Shown here piece after piece: positions 6,317 through 10,518 of a stretch of 10,518 nucleotides of DNA. Within the stretch, counting starts at the first letter, position 1. The number at the start of each line of letters is the position of its first letter. The notes beneath the pieces were generated by a model that was not told the DNA's origin, made no database searches, and saw nothing but the letters and a program-made list of their open reading frames with translations. Source of the stretch: an uncultured Streptomyces sp. (GTDB lineage Bacteria > Actinomycetota > Actinomycetes > Streptomycetales > Streptomycetaceae); NCBI GenBank assembly GCA_946480485.1, contig CAMLJW010000159.1, forward strand, positions 1-10,518, read 5' to 3'. The position numbers and the translations under genes are program-made.

Positions 6317-6341
6317 CGCTGCGGGCCCGGCATGGGCACCG

Positions 6342-7823
6342 TCAGCTTCCCGCCCCGCGCTCCTCACGAATCCGGGCCACCACGCGGGCCACCGTCCGGC
6401 GGACGGCCTCAGTCTCGGTGAGGAAGTGCCAGTAGTCGGGGTGGCGCCCGTTGAGTGTGCCGATCGCGCGCTCCAGGCGGGCCACCGAGTCGTCGAGGGG
6501 TCGGGCGTGACGCGGGTCGGGCGTGCTGCGGCCGGCCATCGCCAGGCGCTGGGCGTCCCGGATCGCGAAGCGGGTGCGGTCGGTCTCCTGCTGGGGGTCC
6601 TTCGACACCTCGTTCAGCCGCCGCAGCCGGTCACCGGCCGCGGACACGGCCTCGTCCGTCGTGTTCAGCAGCGCCCGCACCGTCGACAGCAGCGCGGTCG
6701 CGTCCGCCCAGCGCTGCTCGTCGCGGGCCGAACGGGCCTCGGCCAGCTTCCGCTCGGCCTGCCGTACCGTCTCCGCGGCCTCGTCCGGTACGTGCTGCAG
6801 GTCCTGCCAGCATGCGGCCGTGAACCGGCGCCGCAGCTCGCTCAGCACCGGCTCGACCTTCTCCGAACGCGTGGTGAGGGCCTGGGCGCGGGTGCGCAGC
6901 GAGACGAGGCGGCGGTCGATCTCGGCGGCCCGCTCCGGCAGCCGCTCGGCCTTGGCGCGCACCGCCTCGGCGTCCCGAGCGACCCGGTCGGCGCGCTCCA
7001 GCGTCTCGGGTACGCCGTGCTGCCCCGCGCCTTGGTTGAGCTTGGTCAGCTCGGGGGCGAGGGCGGCGAGCCGGGCGGCCAGGTCGTCGGCCTTGAGCCC
7101 CGCTCCCCTTACCGCGTCCAGGGCGTTGGACGCGGCGAGCAGGGCCTGGCGAGCGCGCTCGACGGCCGGGGCGAGCCGGGCCAGCTGGGTCTCGGCCTTG
7201 CCGAGCAGCGGGCCGAGTCCGTCGGTGAACCGGTCCAGCTCCTGCTTGACGCGGCCCAGCTCGTCCTTGGCCCGGGTCAGCTCCGTGCGCGCGTGGGCGG
7301 CCACTGATGCCTCGAGGTCGTCACGGTCGAGGTCGTGGGCGTCGACCGCATTGATGTACGCGTGACTGACCTCGTCGATACGACGGCCCAGCGCATCGAA
7401 ATCGGACACCGCGCGTCGGGCGGCGGGGGAGGCGTCGACGGCCGTGATGGTCTCGATCGAGATCCGCAGGTCGCGCTGCGCGGTGTCGAGTTCGTAGAAC
7501 GCGGCCGCGGCGGCGTCCTTCGCCGCCTGCGCCTCGGCCCGCTGACTCTCGGAGCGCCCGCCGAACCACCGCCGCGTGCCGCCGCCGGCGAAGGCGGCGG
7601 GCAGGGCGAGGGCGACCAGCGGGAGAGGAAGGAGCACCAGGGCCAGCAGATCACGGGCGACTGGGCGCGTCTTCGCGGAACTTGTGGATCTTGTGGACCC
7701 CGCGGGATTCGCGGACCCTGCGGGATTCGCGGACCCCGCGGGCCCGAAATCGGCACGGTGGCGAGGTAGTTGCTGTGCGCATGGCACAAACGGCGTGTAC
7801 GGCTGCGAAGGTGTCGCCGTCAC
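6342..7823 (-). CDS. Coiled-coil, membrane-anchored protein of unknown function
   Basis: This 493-residue protein matches no enzyme family I recognise. Residues 1-55 are polar and include a short tandem repeat of the type P-A-G-S-A-N (residues ~27-43). Residues 58-80 are a single hydrophobic segment (L-A-L-V-L-L-P-L-P-L-V), either a membrane anchor or an uncleaved signal. Residues ~90-480 are rich in Ala, Glu, Arg and Leu with heptad-like spacing and almost no Gly or Pro, predicting long coiled coils and helical bundles, similar in feel to cytoskeletal or septum-associated proteins. Positive charges flank both sides of the hydrophobic segment, so orientation is unclear. The GTG at 7823 is preceded by GGGAG about 6 nt away, and no better in-frame start lies before the hydrophobic segment. 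A structural or cell-envelope role is only a guess. Confidence 0.8.
   Translation of the reverse strand: MTATPSQPYTPFVPCAQQLPRHRADFGPAGSANPAGSANPAGSTRSTSSAKTRPVARDLLALVLLPLPLVALALPAAFAGGGTRRWFGGRSESQRAEAQAAKDAAAAAFYELDTAQRDLRISIETITAVDASPAARRAVSDFDALGRRIDEVSHAYINAVDAHDLDRDDLEASVAAHARTELTRAKDELGRVKQELDRFTDGLGPLLGKAETQLARLAPAVERARQALLAASNALDAVRGAGLKADDLAARLAALAPELTKLNQGAGQHGVPETLERADRVARDAEAVRAKAERLPERAAEIDRRLVSLRTRAQALTTRSEKVEPVLSELRRRFTAACWQDLQHVPDEAAETVRQAERKLAEARSARDEQRWADATALLSTVRALLNTTDEAVSAAGDRLRRLNEVSKDPQQETDRTRFAIRDAQRLAMAGRSTPDPRHARPLDDSVARLERAIGTLNGRHPDYWHFLTETEAVRRTVARVVARIREERGAGS
7693..7746. repeat. Three tandem 18-bp repeats inside the coiled-coil gene
   Basis: Units at 7693-7710, 7711-7728 and 7729-7746 share a G-GGACCC-GCGGG core, with the last diverging at its end. 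They encode the PAGSAN-type repeat just before the membrane segment. An 18-bp unit keeps the frame, so copy number could vary without breaking the gene. Confidence 0.8.
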
Positions 7824-8021
7824 ATCCCTCTCCCGTGCTGTGGTCCGCCCTGCCCGGTGTCATTCTCCCACCAGGTAAGGACGAACACACGGGCCGGTTA
7901 GTTCGCCATACGCACCGTGACCTTTCCGTCCTGCGGGCGGGCGGACACCAGCGGACACCACAGGGGAGCCGAGCTGGTCGCGCGGGACGGACAGGCCGCG
8001 TCGCTCGGCAGCGATACGGGT

Positions 8022-8052
8022 TTGCGGGGCACTGCCCCGGGCAATGTAGGCT
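8022..8052 (+). promoter_or_regulatory. Candidate tRNA-Val promoter
   Basis: TTGCGG (8022-8027) and TAGGCT (8047-8052) with a 19-bp spacer, 12 bp before the tRNA. The -10 fits Streptomyces housekeeping promoters, though the spacer is slightly long. The remaining gap upstream (7824-8021) shows no gene. Confidence 0.5.
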
Positions 8053-8064
8053 GTCGACTCGTCC

Positions 8065-8136
8065 GGGCACGTAGCTCAGCGGTAGAGCGCCGCCCTTACA
8101 AGGCGGATGTCGGCGGTTCGAAACCGTCCGTGCCCA
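8065..8136 (+). tRNA. tRNA-Val (anticodon TAC)
   Basis: A complete 72-nt cloverleaf can be folded by eye. The acceptor stem is GGGCACG with CGTGCCC (8129-8135) and discriminator A8136. The D-arm is GCTC/GAGC. The anticodon stem CCGCC/GGCGG holds loop CTTACAA, with anticodon TAC at 8097-8099. The variable loop has 5 nt. The T-arm GGCGG/CCGTC holds TTCGAAA. Anticodon UAC reads valine GUA and GUG codons. CCA is not encoded; the next bases are CCC. A strong terminator follows 18 bp later, so this tRNA is transcribed alone. Confidence 0.97.
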
Positions 8137-8154
8137 CCCGTTCCAGGACACGAA

Positions 8155-8197
8155 CAAGGCCCAGGTCAGCGGGTGTGAAACCGAGACCTGGGCCTTG
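8155..8197 (+). terminator. Strong hairpin terminator after tRNA-Val
   Basis: CAAGGCCCAGGTC (8155-8167) and GACCTGGGCCTTG (8185-8197) form a perfect 13-bp stem with a 17-nt loop that can itself form a small CGG/CCG hairpin. ATCTTTCTCC follows as a T-rich tail. It terminates the tRNA and probably also the convergent small gene ending at 8250. Confidence 0.88.
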
Positions 8198-8249
8198 ATC
8201 TTTCTCCAGGTGCGCGGCACTGCTCCGATGGAGTCGTTGCGTCGCCGCG

Positions 8250-8612
8250 TCACGTCGGTCCCGCCGGGGCCTCACGAGGTCCCTCTTCCGCCTTGTGCGC
8301 ATGCTTCAGGCTCATCCGCGCGTCCACCCTCTCCGCGCCCGCGACCTCGGCCCAGAAGCGGTGGCAGGTCACGAAGACCGCCAGCTCGCGCTCACGCTCG
8401 CGGAGTTTCTCCACCTCGGCCTGCTCGTCGGCACTCCAGCCGGGTGACGCGTGGCGCTCCACCCTGCGCCAACCGGTGTCGTCGCTGAAGCCGTCCAAAG
8501 GCTCGACCGACCAGGGGAGCCGCTTCAGCAGGACCAGGAGCTCGGCCCGGACCTGATGCAGCTCCTCCTGACCGGCCAGGAGGTCACTCGGGAAGTCATA
8601 GGTCGTAGCCAC
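8250..8612 (-). CDS. Small conserved-looking protein of unknown function
   Basis: This 120-residue, highly charged protein has no signal peptide or membrane segment and belongs to no family I can name. The N-terminus reads M-A-T-T-Y-D-F-P-S-D-L, then helical stretches with Glu/Leu/Arg periodicity (about residues 12-32 and 60-90) suggest a small helical bundle. The centre holds several Trp residues (W-S-V-E-P-L, T-G-W-R-R, S-P-G-W-S). The last ~20 residues are polar, Pro/Ala-rich and probably flexible. It starts at GTG 8612 with no Shine-Dalgarno, but TAGCAT (8619-8624, minus strand) lies 6 nt upstream, so a leaderless mRNA is plausible. It converges on the tRNA terminator and is divergent from the DUF2277 gene. 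Codon bias matches its neighbours, supporting a real gene. Confidence 0.72.
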   Translation of the reverse strand: MATTYDFPSDLLAGQEELHQVRAELLVLLKRLPWSVEPLDGFSDDTGWRRVERHASPGWSADEQAEVEKLRERERELAVFVTCHRFWAEVAGAERVDARMSLKHAHKAEEGPREAPAGPT

Positions 8613-8618
8613 GCCGCA

Positions 8619-8624
8619 ATGCTA
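8619..8624 (-). promoter_or_regulatory. Candidate -10 element for leaderless transcript
   Basis: TAGCAT on the minus strand ends exactly 6 nt before the GTG at 8612. No Shine-Dalgarno and no clear -35 are present. The rest of the gap to 8843 contains an 8-bp inverted repeat (8655-8673) and no gene. Confidence 0.4.
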
Positions 8625-8654
8625 CGCCTGTTCGAATTTGGGAGGCGAGTTCCG

Positions 8655-8673
8655 GGTCGTGTTGGACACGGCC
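8655..8673. repeat. Imperfect inverted repeat in divergent intergenic region
   Basis: GGTCGTGT (8655-8662), TGG, ACACGGCC (8666-8673) is an 8-bp stem with one G-T wobble. It lies about 30 bp upstream of the -10 of the leftward gene, where an operator could act, but it could also be chance in GC-rich DNA. Confidence 0.35.
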
Positions 8674-8843
8674 GGGCCCACCCCGACGTACGAGGGCACC
8701 AGATCAACCGGCCCGGAGGCGGGAGTTCGACATGCTCCCGGCAGGGCCGCGGCCGCAGGGCGCGCCGATGCGGTGGTGCCCCGACGCCGTGGACGTCCGC
8801 CGGACAGCACCAGCGGGGCGCCGGCGTGCGCGACACTGGACGC

Positions 8844-9089
8844 ATGTGCCGCAGTATCAAGACCCTTCGCCCACCCGTACTCCCCGAAGAGGCCACCGAG
8901 GAGGACATCCGAGCCGCCGCGCTCCAGTACGTCCGCAAGGTCTCCGGCTTCCGTGCCCCGGCCGCTCACAACCGGGAGGTGTTCGACCGGGCCGTCGACG
9001 CGATCGCGGACGCGACCGCCGACCTGCTGGACGGGCTCCAGGTGCGGGGCCAGGGGGCGGGACAGGCGGCTGCCCGCCGCGCGGGGTGA
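8844..9089 (+). CDS. DUF2277 family protein
   Basis: This 81-residue protein begins M-C-R-S-I-K-T-L and carries the core A-A-L-Q-Y-V-R-K-V-S-G-F, closely matching DUF2277, a small widespread bacterial family of unknown function in which the N-terminal M-C-R-N/S-I-K is nearly invariant. The C-terminal half (F-D-R-A-V-D-A-I-A-D-A-T-A-D-L-L) is one amphipathic helix with repeated acids, then an Ala/Gly/Arg-rich tail. ATG at 8844 is chosen because the conserved motif begins there, although the frame stays open far upstream. No Shine-Dalgarno is visible; GACACT ends 6 nt before the ATG, a weak -10 candidate for a leaderless message. It stands alone, between a divergent small gene and a convergent DedA gene. 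Confidence 0.9.
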   Translation: MCRSIKTLRPPVLPEEATEEDIRAAALQYVRKVSGFRAPAAHNREVFDRAVDAIADATADLLDGLQVRGQGAGQAAARRAG

Positions 9090-9188
9090 CCGCGCAAGCC
9101 CGGCGACCGAGCCGGTTCACGCTCCGGCCGACCCCGGTGGGTGACTGCGGCAGTTGGAGGCGCGCCCGTTGAAGTGCCTTGAGGCCCT

Positions 9189-9809
9189 TCAGGGTCCCGC
9201 CAGGGGGCGCCGTATCAGGTATGCCGCCCCCGCGCCCGCCGCGAACAGCGCCACCAGTGACACGGCCGCGGCGAGCCACGTCGCGCCCAGCCACTGGCCG
9301 CCGAAGTAGCCGAGGGCGACGCTGTACGCGGCCCAGGCGAGGCCCGCGAGGACGGACCAGGGCAGGAACTCGCGGACGCGGCGGTGGGCGGCGCCCGCGC
9401 CCAGCGAGACGACCGAGCGGCCCGCGGGCGCGAAGCGGGCGATGACGACGAGGACACCGCCGCCGTGCGAGAGGGCCGCGCCGAGCCGTTCCTGCGCCTC
9501 GGCCAGGCGGCGGGAGCGGGCGATGGCCTGGTCCAGACGCTTGCCGCCGCGCCAGGCCAGCCGGTACGCGACCAGGTCGCCGAGGACGGACGCGGTGGCC
9601 GCGCAGAGGATAAGCGACAGGATGTCGGGCACATGGCCTACGGACATCTGGCCGGTCGCCGCGCCGGTACCGGCCGCGGCCGCCGTCGCCGCCGTGATGA
9701 CGAGGATCCCGCTCGGCAATACCGGCAGGAACACGTCGAACAGGACGGACAGGGCCACCACGGCGTAGACCCATGGGCTGCCGGTCAGCGACCCCACACT
9801 CTCAAGCAC
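9189..9809 (-). CDS. DedA-family (VTT domain) membrane protein
   Basis: This 206-residue protein is of the DedA/SNARE-associated (VTT) family. Members are inner-membrane proteins, some shown to be lipid scramblases/flippases needed for envelope homeostasis. Seen: a re-entrant-like F-L-P-V-L-P-S-G at residues 27-34; G-D-L-V-A-Y-R at 77-83 followed by the basic stretch W-R-G-G-K-R; R-F-A-P-A-G-R-S at 125-132, the conserved Arg motif; and C-terminal hydrophobic helices (about 151-170 and 176-199). Where typical DedA proteins have P-G-E, this one has P-S-G, so that conserved acid is missing; Asp 25 just before could substitute. GTG at 9809 is chosen for AGGGAG (9815-9820, minus), 5 nt upstream. 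A TTG one codon earlier and an upstream ATG at 9902 are less likely. No partner genes are adjacent. Confidence 0.87.
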   Translation of the reverse strand: MLESVGSLTGSPWVYAVVALSVLFDVFLPVLPSGILVITAATAAAAGTGAATGQMSVGHVPDILSLILCAATASVLGDLVAYRLAWRGGKRLDQAIARSRRLAEAQERLGAALSHGGGVLVVIARFAPAGRSVVSLGAGAAHRRVREFLPWSVLAGLAWAAYSVALGYFGGQWLGATWLAAAVSLVALFAAGAGAAYLIRRPLAGP

Positions 9810-9976
9810 CAAGACTCCCTGTGTCTCCCCCCGTAGGCCCGACCCGTGCCGTGCTGTGCCGCGATGTCGCGGGGGAGCGCAGGAGCGGCCTGTAACAGCC
9901 ATACAGCGTACGCCTAGGGCCGGACGGGAGATCCACAGGGGGATCGTCTGATTGCCACATCATGTTCACCAAGACG

Positions 9977-10014
9977 ACGGCGCCCGTCCCCAGTGCGACA
10001 GGAGCGGGCGCCGT
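9977..10014 (-). terminator. Hairpin terminator downstream of the DoxX gene
   Basis: ACGGCGCCCG (9977-9986) and CGGGCGCCGT (10005-10014) form a perfect 10-bp GC-rich stem with an 18-nt loop, which can be extended inward past a wobble and one mismatch. It lies 87 nt beyond the DoxX stop on the minus strand, with a weak T-containing tail. It separates DoxX from DedA; the rest of the 9810-10100 gap has no gene. Confidence 0.7.
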
Positions 10015-10059
10015 TCTCACGCAGGCGTGCGGGCCGTGGGGCCGTACCGGGTGAAAGGG

Positions 10060-10090
10060 GGCAGGCGGGCAGGCGGCAGGCGGGCAGGCG
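10060..10090. repeat. Four tandem ~8-bp GGCAGGCG repeats
   Basis: GGCAGGCG at 10060-10067 and 10068-10075, a shortened GCAGGCG at 10076-10082, and GGCAGGCG at 10083-10090. This simple GC repeat just beyond the DoxX stop is probably slippage-generated. Confidence 0.8.
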
Positions 10091-10100
10091 TGAGAGTACG

Positions 10101-10518
10101 TCAGGCCGCGGCAGGTTCCGAGCCGCGCCCGCCCTCGGTGGCCGTGGACGTGCGGCGCGTGAACAGCCGGTCAAGGCCGAACGCGCCCGAGCCGGTGAAG
10201 ACCAGCAGGAACATCGACCAGCAGTACATCGCCGCGCCCTCGCCGTCGTTCTCGACCGGCCACAGCCCCTGGGGCTGGTGGACCTTGAAGTACGCGTACG
10301 CCATCGCGCCCGACGCTATGAACGCGGCGAAGCGCGTGCCGAGGCCGAGCAGGACCAGGCTGCCGCCGACGAGCTCGATGACGGCCGCGTACCAGTCCGG
10401 CCAGGCGCCCGTTCCGACGGTGGCACCCTTGCCGTCCACACCGCCGAGGACACCAAGGAGCGCCATGGCGCCATGGCACGCGAAGAGGAGGCCGATGACG
10501 ATGCGGAACAGCCCGATG
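10101..10518 (-). CDS. DoxX-family membrane protein (5' end outside window)
   Basis: This is the C-terminal ~139 residues of a DoxX-family protein; the frame stays open to the right edge. The visible start of the frame reads G-L-F-R-I-V-I-G-L-L-F-A-C-H-G, the characteristic first-helix motif with its His-Gly, so only a few N-terminal residues are missing; the ATG at 10466 is internal. Four hydrophobic helices follow the family pattern, including L-G-V-L-G-G after the first and A-A-V-I-E-L-V-G-G-S-L in the second with a buried Glu. A hydrophilic segment (V-H-Q-P-Q-G-L-W-P) precedes the third. DoxX relatives are small membrane proteins, some tied to thiol or oxidative-stress complexes in actinobacteria, others to quinol oxidases; which applies here is not clear. 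The tail is polar and ends in Ala. Confidence 0.9.
   Translation of the reverse strand, partial: IGLFRIVIGLLFACHGAMALLGVLGGVDGKGATVGTGAWPDWYAAVIELVGGSLVLLGLGTRFAAFIASGAMAYAYFKVHQPQGLWPVENDGEGAAMYCWSMFLLVFTGSGAFGLDRLFTRRTSTATEGGRGSEPAAA

Noticed and set aside
6111..7307. 398-residue plus-strand frame opposite the coiled-coil gene
   Set aside because: It runs through DUF4383 and the coiled-coil gene on the other strand, has no start signal and has shadow-like composition.
8065..8136. tRNA-Val as the attachment site of an integrated element
   Set aside because: No second copy of the tRNA 3' end and no integrase are seen in the window; a terminator and ordinary genes follow directly.
8622..8969. 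115-residue minus-strand frame across the 8613-8843 gap
   Set aside because: It overlaps the well-supported DUF2277 gene antisense and lacks start signals and recognisable content.
9090..9188. Terminator between the convergent DUF2277 and DedA genes
   Set aside because: Only partial, mismatched inverted repeats (TGAAG/CTTCA near 9170-9191) are visible, too weak to call.

Overview
The window is high-GC actinobacterial DNA, almost certainly from a Streptomyces chromosome. Coding frames are strongly G/C-biased at third codon positions, GTG starts are common, intergenic hairpins lack long T-tracts, and several protein families are typical of Streptomyces (FmdB zinc ribbon, DUF4383, DUF2277, DedA, DoxX). 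No resistance cassette, phage module or CRISPR array is visible.

Left edge (1-447): the 3' end of an IS200/IS605-type element carrying the C-terminal part of a TnpB nuclease. It has the usual right-end hairpin and probably the 3' part of its guide (omega/re) RNA. A non-coding stretch of about 230 bp follows, with a weak candidate promoter.

Centre left, + strand (679-5232): a tightly packed three-gene operon. It encodes a citrate-lyase-like (HpcH/HpaI) TIM-barrel enzyme, an 852-residue fusion (PRTase_2, TRSP, PRTase_1/StiP and PELOTA_1 regions), and a HAD hydrolase whose start overlaps the previous stop (ATGA). These are core parts of the biosynthetic module that comparative genomics has linked to tellurium-resistance (Ter) stress systems and predicted to make a nucleoside-like metabolite. 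No pathway chemistry has been settled, so this is the best candidate here for an under-described system. The ATP-grasp partner and the TerD-type proteins usually found with it are absent from the window and could lie beyond the insertion element.

Centre right, - strand (5360-7823): a convergent group encoding a coiled-coil membrane-anchored protein of unknown function, a four-helix DUF4383 membrane protein and an FmdB-like zinc ribbon with a Gly/Cys-rich tail. Hairpins after the HAD gene and after the FmdB gene separate the two converging units.

Right third: a tRNA-Val(TAC) gene on the + strand with a plausible promoter and a strong hairpin terminator, a small unknown - strand gene, a DUF2277 gene on the + strand, a DedA-family membrane protein (- strand) and, at the right edge, a DoxX-family membrane protein (- strand, 5' end outside the window). 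Three small genes (FmdB, the unknown gene and DUF2277) have no Shine-Dalgarno sequence but have a -10-like hexamer exactly 6 nt before the start codon, suggesting leaderless transcripts.
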